Assembly (NCBI GenBank): GCA_021324655.1 | Contig: JAJPIP010000056.1 | Coordinates: 1-42,963 of the forward strand | Source of the DNA: Pseudomonadota bacterium | GTDB taxonomy: Bacteria > Chloroflexota > UBA5177 | DNA length: 42,963 bases | Reading direction: 5' to 3' | Shown: in pieces, positions 35,637-42,181 of the stretch | Layout: every line of letters starts with the position of its first letter | Numbering within the stretch: the stretch's first letter is position 1 | Notes under the pieces: generated by a model | Seen by the model: only the letters and a program-made list of their open reading frames with translations | What the model was told of the DNA's origin: nothing | Database searches by the model: none | Program-made: the position numbers and the translations under genes

Positions 35637-36605
35637 ATGTGGCAGATTATCGGGCATGAGCGAGTCGTGGCGGCTCTCCAGCGGCCGCTCGAAGCGGGCC
35701 GCTTACCGCACGCCTTGCTGTTCATCGGGCCGCACCGCATCGGAAAGACTCACCTCGCCCTGCAATTGGCCGCCGCCTTTAACTGTGAGGGAGACGACCC
35801 TCCCTGCGGCCGTTGCCTGCACTGCCGGCAGATCGCCGCCGGCACCCATCCCGATGTCACGGTTGTGGCGCCCGCCGACGGCAAGGAGAGCATCCGCATC
35901 GAGCAGGTGCGCGAACTGCGCGATGCCGGCGCCTTGCGGCCCTTCCAGGGGAAGCACAAGGTGTACATCATTACGGGCGCGGAGGCCCTGACCGATCAAG
36001 CGGCGGATGCCCTCCTGAAAACGCTGGAAGAGCCACAGCCTCAGCTCACCCTGATCCTCACGGCGAGTGACGAGACGGCCCTGCCCGCCACGATTGTGTC
36101 GCGGTGTCGCGTCATGCCATTCCAAGCGGTGTCCACAGACGTGCTGGTGGCAGCGCTGCGTGAGCGTGGGGAGGAGCAGGCGGCGGATCTGGCGCGTCTG
36201 GCGAACGGCAGCGCCGGATGGGCTCTGCAAGCAGCGGCACAGCCGGCGCTGGTGAAGGCGCGCCAGGATATGGTGGAGCGTCTGGCCGAAACGTTCAGTC
36301 TGGATCTGGAGGGGCGGCTCAAGCTTGCGGAATCGTTGGCGGCCGACCGCAAGGATCGGGGCGCCGTGCGCGCGGCCCTGGAAGTCCTCGCCTTGCTGGC
36401 GCGCGACCTTTTGCTCATCTCGCAGGACCTTCCACCGCGTCTCGTCACCGGCGACACGCAGACGCGCCTCGCCGCGCAGGCGACCCGGCTCACGCTGACC
36501 GAGATCCACCGTTCACTGGAGTCGCTTCGTCTGGCGATGGAGCGCATTGACCGAAACGTCGACGGGCGGCTGACGCTGGAAGCTCTGTTCACGGCCCTGC
36601 CGTGA
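35637..36605 (+). CDS. holB: DNA polymerase III, delta-prime subunit
   Basis: 322 aa from ATG 35637 (MWQIIGHERVV), the usual start of HolB; the frame extends to 35613 but only by 8 odd residues. Walker A-like GPHRIGKTHLA (~30), the zinc Cys set C-x6-C-x2-C-x2-C (CEGDDPPCGRCLHC) and GKHKVYIITGAEALTDQAADALLKTL are diagnostic, as is SRCRVMPF (SRC motif). It is part of the clamp loader. TACAAT (35623-35628) sits 8 nt upstream with no SD, so the mRNA may be leaderless. It is divergent from hrcA. Confidence 0.94.
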   Translation: MWQIIGHERVVAALQRPLEAGRLPHALLFIGPHRIGKTHLALQLAAAFNCEGDDPPCGRCLHCRQIAAGTHPDVTVVAPADGKESIRIEQVRELRDAGALRPFQGKHKVYIITGAEALTDQAADALLKTLEEPQPQLTLILTASDETALPATIVSRCRVMPFQAVSTDVLVAALRERGEEQAADLARLANGSAGWALQAAAQPALVKARQDMVERLAETFSLDLEGRLKLAESLAADRKDRGAVRAALEVLALLARDLLLISQDLPPRLVTGDTQTRLAAQATRLTLTEIHRSLESLRLAMERIDRNVDGRLTLEALFTALP

Positions 36606-36964
36606 ACGTGGCCGGCATCCGCCTCGGTGACGGCCGTCTCGTCTGGGTGGCCGCGGAGGGAATGGACCCGCAGCCGCTCGACGAGGCGGTGGTGCGCATC
36701 GGCGACCAGAGTCTGACGGGGGTCGTCGTCGTCGCTCCGGCTCAATTGAGCGGGAGCCCGGACGTGGCCGGCCATCTGGTCTCCGCACAGGCACGTGAGG
36801 TCCCGCCCCTCAGTTGCGATGACTTACCGGGCGCCGCCATGCCTCCGCTCGGGACGGAGACCCCGGAGGGCATCGTGACGGCGATCAATGCGGTGACGGG
36901 CATGGTGTCCTTGACGCGCCCCGACGGCGAGCGCGTGGAGTTTCCTTCCAGCCGATTGGAATAG
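36602..36964 (+). CDS. PSP1-like small protein (truncated relative to RicT)
   Basis: 120 aa, GTG 36602 overlapping the holB TGA. The start VAGIRLGDGRLVWVAAEG ... QPLDEAVVRIG and LTGVVVVAPAQL resembles the N-terminal part of PSP1/RicT proteins, which commonly follow holB. The usual C-terminal Cys/His-containing PSP1 domain is missing. Instead there is a short tail (PPLGTETPEGIVTAINAV ... GERVEFPSSRLE), perhaps a small beta barrel. It may be a shortened, divergent RicT-like protein or an unrelated gene in the same slot. Homology rests on a weak pattern. Confidence 0.55.
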   Translation: MNVAGIRLGDGRLVWVAAEGMDPQPLDEAVVRIGDQSLTGVVVVAPAQLSGSPDVAGHLVSAQAREVPPLSCDDLPGAAMPPLGTETPEGIVTAINAVTGMVSLTRPDGERVEFPSSRLE

Positions 36965-37123
36965 CGGTGTCGGGCGGCCGGTCGGTGGGCCAGTGACAAT
37001 CGCCACACGATGGAAACGCTCTCGCTGGATGAAGCCCTCGTGCTGGTATGGGGCGATGGCCCGGCGTGGAGGTGCGGCGCTGTTCTTGCAGCAGGCGGGT
37101 AGACCCAGCGTGAGGTGACGACG

Positions 37124-37483
37124 ATGAGTTTGCAGCATCAGATCGAAGACTTCCAGAAGGAACTGACAACGTTTCCGCTCAGCGAGGACCTGCCGGCGCA
37201 GGATCTCGAACAGCAGGCCCGACGGCTGGAGTCATTCATCGATAAGGTGGATGCCGTGGTACGGCAGGAGGTTCGTGCGGTTAACGACGGTGAGACCGAT
37301 GACGCCCTGGCGGCAATTGGTGAGGCGCGCGAGAGGGTCCGCGCCGCGCTGGACGGTCTATGCCGCGAGGGGCACGATCACCAGGGGATGTGTGTCATGT
37401 GCTTCAACATGGCTCAGGCCAGCGTGGCGGACGCCCTGGAGGACCTGTGGGCTGTCGCGAAAGCAGAGAAGGTCGGCAGTTGA
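37124..37483 (+). CDS. hypothetical helical protein with a C-terminal Cys pair, 119 aa
   Basis: ATG 37124 has GAGGTGA 5-6 nt upstream; GTG 37115 is in frame but lacks an SD. The protein is predicted all-helical: MSLQHQIEDFQKELTTFPL, LEQQARRLESFIDKVDAVV and a final helix (AQASVADALEDLWAVAKAEK). It contains REGHDHQGMCVMCFN, a C-x2-C with nearby His, which could bind a metal. It is soluble and acidic. I recognise no family. It is followed by a strong bidirectional terminator. Confidence 0.6.
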   Translation: MSLQHQIEDFQKELTTFPLSEDLPAQDLEQQARRLESFIDKVDAVVRQEVRAVNDGETDDALAAIGEARERVRAALDGLCREGHDHQGMCVMCFNMAQASVADALEDLWAVAKAEKVGS

Positions 37484-37488
37484 AATGG

Positions 37489-37519
37489 GGCACCGGCCGG
37501 AGATTCTCCGGCCGGTGCC
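37489..37519. terminator. 13-bp bidirectional terminator hairpin
   Basis: GGCACCGGCCGGA (37489-37501) pairs perfectly with TCCGGCCGGTGCC (37507-37519) around a 5-nt loop. It lies between convergent genes (hypothetical plus strand, glnA minus strand). There is no T-tract, but stem stability is very high. Confidence 0.7.
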
Positions 37520-37542
37520 GTAGCGGAGCAATCAGGCGACGG

Positions 37543-38886
37543 CTACAGGATCGGCAGGTAGCGCTCCAGTTCCCAGGGAGTGACCTGCATCCGGTAAGCG
37601 TCCCACTCCTCGGTCTTGGCTTCCACGAAGCGCTCGTAGACGTGCTCGCCCAGCGCTTCCTGGATCACCGTGTCGTGCTGTAGCTCGCGCACGGCATCCA
37701 TCAGGGAATCCGGCAGCGTGCTGACCCCGGCTTCTTTCCGGCGTTCCTCGGTGAAGTGGTAGAGGTTCTCCTCGATGGCCGGCGGGACCGGGAGACGGCG
37801 CTTGATGCCGTCGAGACCGGCGGCCAACATCACGGCGAACGCCAGATACGGGTTGGACGAGGGATCGGGGAAGCGGAGCTCGATGCGGGCCGACTTCGGC
37901 TTGGAGGGGGAGATCTTCGGCACGCGAATCAGGGCCGAACGGTTGGTCCGCGCCCAGGAGATGTACACCGGCGCCTCATAGCCCGGCACCAGCCGCTTGT
38001 ACGAGTTCACCGTGGAGGCGAGCACGGCCGACATGCCGCGAGCGTGGGCCAGCTGGCCGGCAATGAAGTGACGAGCCACATCGGACAGCCCGTATTCGTC
38101 GTTACGATCGCCGAAGGCATTCTCGTCAGTGCCGGCGTGGAACAGGCTCTGATGAACGTGCATGCCGGAGCCGTTGACCCCGAAGATCGGCTTCGGCATG
38201 AAAGTGGCATGTAACCCGTGGCGCTGCGCCACAGCCTTCAACGTGTACTTGAAGGTGACGGCATTGTCCGCGGTGTCCAGCGCGTGGCCATAGCGGAAGT
38301 CGATCTCGTGCTGCCCGATGGCCACCTCGTGGTGCGACGCCTCGACCTGGATACTCATGTCCTGCAGGGCGTTCACCATCTCCTTGCGGACCTCGATGGC
38401 GAGATCGGTGGAGAGGTCGAAGTACCCGCCGTAATCGTGCGGCAGCGGCTTATCGCTCCCGTTCTGACCCGGCATGAGGAGGAAGAACTCCAGCTCCGGT
38501 CCCGTGTAGTAATCGAATCCCATCTCGTTCGCTTGACGCAGCAGCCGCATCAGCACCTCGCGCGGGTCGCCCGGGAATCCCTCGCCATTCGGGGTCATGA
38601 CTCGGCAGATGACGCGTGCCGTCGTGTTGGCGCCGCGCTCCCAGGGCACGATGCGGAAGGTCTCGATCTCCGGCTGCAGGTACATGTCCGATTCGGCAAT
38701 TCGGGCGAAGCCTTCGATGGATGAGCCGTCAAACCAGGTACCGTGTTCAACGGAGTCCGGGAACTGGTGGATGGGGATGGTGACGCTCTTGACGGCACCA
38801 TTGATGTCGGTGAACTGGAGGTTGACGAAACGGACACTCGCCTCCTCCGCCTGCTTCATCACGTCATTGAGAATCGCCTCAGACAC
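37543..38886 (-). CDS. glnA: glutamine synthetase, type I
   Basis: 447 aa from GTG 38886, which lies 9 nt after GGAGG; GTG 38895 would touch that SD. Motifs include WFDGSSIEGFA, ESDMYLQPE, GPELEFFLL, HHEVAIGQHEIDFRY and the ATP/Glu loops NRSALIRVPK and ARIELRFPDPSSNPYLAFA. Length and order fit GSI. The adenylylation Tyr context is NLYHFTEER, not the NLYDLPPEE of enzymes controlled by GlnE, so it is more like the Gram-positive GSI-alpha type regulated by feedback or a repressor. Upstream, GATAC-N7-GTATC (38916-38932) overlaps TATCAT (38919-38914), a candidate operator and -10. It makes glutamine from glutamate and ammonia. Confidence 0.95.
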   Translation of the reverse strand: MSEAILNDVMKQAEEASVRFVNLQFTDINGAVKSVTIPIHQFPDSVEHGTWFDGSSIEGFARIAESDMYLQPEIETFRIVPWERGANTTARVICRVMTPNGEGFPGDPREVLMRLLRQANEMGFDYYTGPELEFFLLMPGQNGSDKPLPHDYGGYFDLSTDLAIEVRKEMVNALQDMSIQVEASHHEVAIGQHEIDFRYGHALDTADNAVTFKYTLKAVAQRHGLHATFMPKPIFGVNGSGMHVHQSLFHAGTDENAFGDRNDEYGLSDVARHFIAGQLAHARGMSAVLASTVNSYKRLVPGYEAPVYISWARTNRSALIRVPKISPSKPKSARIELRFPDPSSNPYLAFAVMLAAGLDGIKRRLPVPPAIEENLYHFTEERRKEAGVSTLPDSLMDAVRELQHDTVIQEALGEHVYERFVEAKTEEWDAYRMQVTPWELERYLPIL

Positions 38887-38960
38887 GAACGCCACCCTCC
38901 ACTTGTTTTCAAGATGATACCAGCGTAGTATCGGCTCGCGCCGGGTTAAAATACCGGGCG

Positions 38961-39605
38961 ATGAACGCCCTCATTCCCCTCCATGAAGAGATCCTGGCGT
39001 GCCGCCGCTGCGAGGCAGAGGGCTTCATTTTGCCGGCTGCGCCCGTGGTTTCCGGCCCCGTGATGAGCCGCATCATGCTGATCGGCCAGGCGCCGGGACG
39101 CGTCGAATTGGTCGAGCGCCGTCCCTTCCAGGGCAAGGCGGGACGCGTTCTTTTTACCTGGCTGCGCTCGGTGGGGATCCATGAAGACGAGTTCCGGGAG
39201 AGCGTGTACATGACGGCGATCACCAAGTGCTTCCCGGGACCGGCGGCCGGTGGAAATGGGGACCGCCGGCCCTCCGCCCGCGAGATTGCTCTCTGCCGGC
39301 CCTTCCTCGATCGGCAATTGGAGATCGTGCGCCCCGCGGTCATCCTGCTGGTGGGCGGCCTCGCGATCGAGCGCTTCCTCCCCAAAGCGCCACTTGCCGA
39401 CCTCGTCGGGCGCCGCATCGAGCAGGACGGCCGGATGTACATACCGCTTCCCCACCCTTCGGGCGCCTCACGCTGGCTCAATCATCCGGAGCACAAGGAA
39501 TTGCTGGCCCGGGCCATGGAACAGGTTCGCGACGCGTGGACCGGCCTGGGCGAGAGTCGCGGCGAGGATGTGAGACAGCGCACGGTGGTCGCAGCCGGCG
39601 CGTGA
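38961..39605 (+). CDS. uracil-DNA glycosylase superfamily protein (Fe-S type)
   Basis: 214 aa. An early Cys pair (ACRRCEAEG, ~14-17) with two later Cys (TKCFPG, ALCRPFL) supports a [4Fe-4S] cluster. Motif A is GQAPGRVELVERRPFQGKAG and motif B-like HPSGASRWLNHP is intact. The family removes uracil from DNA or plays a less defined repair role; GQAPG members are not all shown to be active. TTAAAAT (TAAAAT 38947-38952) lies 8 nt before the ATG and no SD is seen, so it may be leaderless. It is divergent from glnA. Confidence 0.85.
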   Translation: MNALIPLHEEILACRRCEAEGFILPAAPVVSGPVMSRIMLIGQAPGRVELVERRPFQGKAGRVLFTWLRSVGIHEDEFRESVYMTAITKCFPGPAAGGNGDRRPSAREIALCRPFLDRQLEIVRPAVILLVGGLAIERFLPKAPLADLVGRRIEQDGRMYIPLPHPSGASRWLNHPEHKELLARAMEQVRDAWTGLGESRGEDVRQRTVVAAGA

Positions 39606-39687
39606 AGGGTTAGTTCCTTTACGGTCATGCTTCCTGCGCCTACACTTGATTGACGGCGCTATAGTGAGGCCTGACGAGGTGACGCCC

Positions 39688-40095
39688 ATGATTGATGAGG
39701 GAATGGAGCCGATCGGCGAGGGATCGGCGCGATCATCGGACAACCCGGCGCGCAAGCTGTTCCTCGCGTGGCTCGGCGCCATGGCCACCGCCTATGACAC
39801 GACCGAGGACACCTTCGAGCGCTTCGTTCGCCGTGGCGAGCAGGTTCAGGACGAACTGGAGCACAGGACGCAAGACGTCACGGGTGGGGCGGAAAGCGCC
39901 AACATGCGCATGCGCGATTCGATCCAGATGCTCTCGCAGACCATCCGCGATCAATTGAACGTTCCCAGCAAGACGGAGATCGACGCCATCAATGTCAAGC
40001 TGAACATCGTGCTTCGCAAGCTGGACGACCTCTCCATGGCGCAGACGATGGGAGTCACGCCGCCCCCGGAACCGCCCTCCGATATCGTCCCCTAA
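39688..40095 (+). CDS. phasin-like coiled-coil protein
   Basis: 135 aa from ATG 39688 with GAGGTGA 7 nt upstream; TTG 39646 is in frame. FLAWLGAMATAYDTTEDTFERFVRRGEQVQDELE and a later helix ending LNVPSKTEIDAINVKLNI resemble PhaF/PhaI phasins, whose helix 2 has the 'VPTRKDIEALNxKID' pattern. Phasins coat polyhydroxyalkanoate granules and can also act in stress. There is no PHA synthase or depolymerase in the window, so it may be a phasin-fold protein with another task. A TATAGT (39660-39665) could be its -10. A terminator follows. Confidence 0.6.
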   Translation: MIDEGMEPIGEGSARSSDNPARKLFLAWLGAMATAYDTTEDTFERFVRRGEQVQDELEHRTQDVTGGAESANMRMRDSIQMLSQTIRDQLNVPSKTEIDAINVKLNIVLRKLDDLSMAQTMGVTPPPEPPSDIVP

Positions 40096-40099
40096 CGAC

Positions 40100-40125
40100 G
40101 AGGCCGGTCCTCATGGACCGGCCTC
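40100..40125. terminator. 11-bp hairpin terminator after the phasin-like gene
   Basis: GAGGCCGGTCC (40100-40110) pairs perfectly with GGACCGGCCTC (40115-40125) around TCAT. It lies between convergent genes (phasin-like plus, BtuF-like minus) and may serve both. Confidence 0.7.
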
Positions 40126-40133
40126 ACTGTATT

Positions 40134-41165
40134 TCACGGCCGAACGTTCGGGTGGATGAGATGCAGTAGGCGCCGCACGCCGATCATGATGCGGGGGCCG
40201 GCCCGGCTGATCAGATCATCATTGAAGGGGTAGATGCGTCCGGTCTGGACGGCCGAGATGGACTCCCAGCCCGGACGTGCCTTCACGTCGGCCGGCTTGG
40301 TGCCGTAGTTGGAGTCACCCAGAACGATGATCTGCGGGTTCATTTGCACCAGTGATTCCAGCTCGAGCTGCGGATAGCAGAGGGTCCCGCGGCATGTCGT
40401 GACCGCATCGGCGACATTCTTGCCGCCCGCCAGTGAGATCGCGTCGTCTATGAAGGTTCCCGGCCCCGCGGTATAGGGCGCGGTGGGATTGGTGGCATCG
40501 ATCTCGTAGTACACGCGTGGCCGGTTCTTGACGTGCCGCACGGCGTTGCGGACCTGGCGCATCTGAGCCTTGAGCGTCTGAACAAGTCTGTGTGCCGGCG
40601 AGATCGCGCCGGTGGCGCGGCCGACCAGCGTGATGTCGTGCAGTATCCCGTTGAGCGATGCCGGGTCCAGGATAATGACCTTCAGTCCCAGTTCGCGCAT
40701 CTTCTGATACGTGCCGAGCTCGGTCTGGATGTACGGTGCGAAGACCAGATCGGGATGGACACTCTCGATCGTCTCGAGGTTGAAGTCGGTGCCGCAGCAC
40801 CCGCCCTCGACATGGACGAGGTTGGGAGCCTTCACCGGATAGTCACGCCCGAGCTTTGAGGGCCACTCCGAGGGATAGCGGAAGTCGCGCGACTTCCCGT
40901 CCGGAGCGGCGATGTCGGTCGCGCCCTCGACATATTTGCTGCCGTCGGCGACGATGCGGTTCTCCAGACCGAGAGCAAAGAGGATCTCGGTTTGCCCGGG
41001 GAAGAGCGTCACCAGCCTGTTCGGCCGCGTCGGAATGCGGACATGGTTGCCGTGATCGTCGACCACGGTGACGGGGAAGAGTGAGTGGTGGGTAGATCGC
41101 GCCCGCGCGGCGCCGGGGGCGGCCAGCGTCAGGACCGTGAGGATGACGAGGAGCAGTCGTTTCAT
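40134..41165 (-). CDS. BtuF-like ABC-transporter substrate-binding protein (cobalamin/corrinoid?)
   Basis: 343 aa from ATG 41165 with AGAGG upstream; the open frame continues further but only through the repeat element. The signal peptide (LLLVILTVLTLAAPGAARA) is clear. The mature protein has the fold of class III binding proteins: RLVTLFPGQTEILFALGL, LETIESVHPDLVFAPYIQ (domain joint) and VIILDPASLNGILHDI, ending in a WESISAVQTGRIYPFND region. The Cys pair GGCCGTDF and CRGTLCYPQ are unusual. A cobalamin riboswitch lies upstream on the same strand, so the likely ligand is B12 or a precursor; haem or siderophore are alternatives. No permease or ATPase genes adjoin. Confidence 0.82.
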   Translation of the reverse strand: MKRLLLVILTVLTLAAPGAARARSTHHSLFPVTVVDDHGNHVRIPTRPNRLVTLFPGQTEILFALGLENRIVADGSKYVEGATDIAAPDGKSRDFRYPSEWPSKLGRDYPVKAPNLVHVEGGCCGTDFNLETIESVHPDLVFAPYIQTELGTYQKMRELGLKVIILDPASLNGILHDITLVGRATGAISPAHRLVQTLKAQMRQVRNAVRHVKNRPRVYYEIDATNPTAPYTAGPGTFIDDAISLAGGKNVADAVTTCRGTLCYPQLELESLVQMNPQIIVLGDSNYGTKPADVKARPGWESISAVQTGRIYPFNDDLISRAGPRIMIGVRRLLHLIHPNVRP

Positions 41166-41200
41166 GGGACCTCTGAACAGGTGATGGATTGGTCGGGATG

Positions 41201-41435
41201 GAGTGGGCGGCCCTCGCCCCGCCCTCTCCCCCACGGCGACGGGTGAGAGGAGAAGGACAGAGCAGGGCTCTGCCACGACAAGACCGTGGGGACCGAAGAT
41301 TACACCTTCGCGGTCTGTTTCCCCTCGCCCGCCGCGATGGGAGAGCAACGGGTCAGATCAGGGCCCGCCATGGGATTCACAGGCCAAGCTCCGATCGAGC
41401 ACGTTGTCGGGTGAGAGGGTGAGGGCCGTCCACGC
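41201..41435. mobile_element. MITE-like element between the cobalamin riboswitch and the BtuF-like gene
   Basis: GTGGGCGGCCCTC (41203-41215) and the reverse complement of GAGGGCCGTCCAC (41421-41433) match at 12 of 13 positions. Extending by 2 bp leaves a 4-bp direct repeat GATG on both sides (41197-41200, 41436-41439), a possible target-site duplication. The interior contains CTCTCCC/GGGAGAG runs and CAGAGC-AGG-GCTCTGCCAC (41258-41276), a core shared with the element at 7674. No transposase is encoded. It lies in the 5' leader of the BtuF-like gene, after the riboswitch terminator. Confidence 0.45.
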
Positions 41436-41470
41436 GATGAGCGCGGCGCCCCGTCGGTGACCGGTAGCAC

Positions 41471-41503
41471 CAAAATCGAAACCCCTGCTACCAGGCAGGG
41501 GTT
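41471..41503 (-). terminator. riboswitch-associated intrinsic terminator
   Basis: On the minus strand AACCCCTGC (41503-41495) pairs with GCAGGGGTT (41488-41480) around a 6-nt loop, then TTTCGATTTT follows. This is a typical rho-independent terminator, positioned after the cobalamin aptamer. It predicts that B12 binding turns transcription off. Confidence 0.7.
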
Positions 41504-41529
41504 ATTCGGAAGGCTTGACCATGCCGTCC

Positions 41530-41675
41530 CCCTTTACCGACGAAGGTTGTACGGGCGTCGGCGGGGAGCGGTTTTCTGGCTTGACTGACGTCTCACAGTA
41601 GCGTGGACTGCGCCGGTTTCACACCGGACTTGCCCGGACTCTCCGCCGTTTGCGAGTGCGCCTCAGACTAGCACG
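41530..41675 (-). ncRNA. cobalamin (B12) riboswitch
   Basis: Minus strand. The core GGCAAGTCCGGTGTGAAACC followed by GGCGCAGTCC and CGCTACTGTGA matches the B12 riboswitch core (G-G-G-A-A-x-x-CCGGTG-x-A-A-x-CCGGCGCxGxCCCGCxACTGT). The B12-box-like AAGCCAGAAAACCG follows at about 41583-41570. It lies upstream of the BtuF-like gene with an intrinsic terminator between them. Boundaries are approximate (left at the Cys-Gly-rich stem near 41530, right near 41675). Confidence 0.9.
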
Positions 41676-41740
41676 TCGCGCGCGACGGAACGGAAGCCGT
41701 ATTATGTGCATCAAAATGTCTTGCAGGTGAAGGGAGTGTC

Positions 41741-42181
41741 ATGATCGAGACGTACACGGATTGGTCGGCCGAGGATCTCTGGCAACATCAGCAGGCCAAT
41801 TTCAGCGCGCATCTGGCGATGATGTACGCGTACCTGTCCGATCACGATTTATCACCGGACGACTTCATCCAGTACGTCGGCGAGCGGGCGGCGCCCGGCT
41901 GGCGTGACTGCCGCGACCCGCACGACATGCTGAACGGCATTCTCCTCAACGTTCAGGCCAACGGCGGTTCGGTGCACCGCGCGTCGTTCAACGGTGACCA
42001 CGCCGAAGCCACCGTGGCGGCGCCGGTGCGGCTGGAAGTTATGCGCTTTTACGGCGTGCCGCAGGATCTGGCGGAGCGGACCTGGGAGAAGTATCGCCCG
42101 ATCGCCGAGGCGCTGGGCCTTGCGTTTTCGTGGGAGAGCGCCGGAAAAGACATCTACCGGATCGCGATCAGTCGCGCCTAG
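41741..42181 (+). CDS. hypothetical protein, 146 aa
   Basis: ATG with AAGGGAGTG 4-5 nt upstream. A TATTAT (41700-41705) could be its -10. The protein starts with IETYTDWSAEDLWQHQQANF and contains helical stretches (SAHLAMMYAYLSDHDLSPDD) and a Gly/Ser/His-rich middle. DLAERTWEKYRPIAEALGL and SAGKDIYRIAISRA close it. Composition suggests a small alpha/beta soluble protein, perhaps a bacterial regulator or SnoaL-like fold, but no motif identifies it. It is divergent from the riboswitch and its stop overlaps mnmA by 14 bp on the opposite strand. Confidence 0.6.
   Translation: MIETYTDWSAEDLWQHQQANFSAHLAMMYAYLSDHDLSPDDFIQYVGERAAPGWRDCRDPHDMLNGILLNVQANGGSVHRASFNGDHAEATVAAPVRLEVMRFYGVPQDLAERTWEKYRPIAEALGLAFSWESAGKDIYRIAISRA

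Noticed and set aside
37000-37123. Possible small gene between the PSP1-like and helical proteins
   Set aside because: No frame with an SD and coherent composition; left as intergenic.
38916-38932. GATAC-N7-GTATC as a proven GlnR/TnrA site
   Set aside because: The sequence does not match the GlnR/TnrA consensus well enough to name the binder; kept only as a possible operator within the glnA entry.
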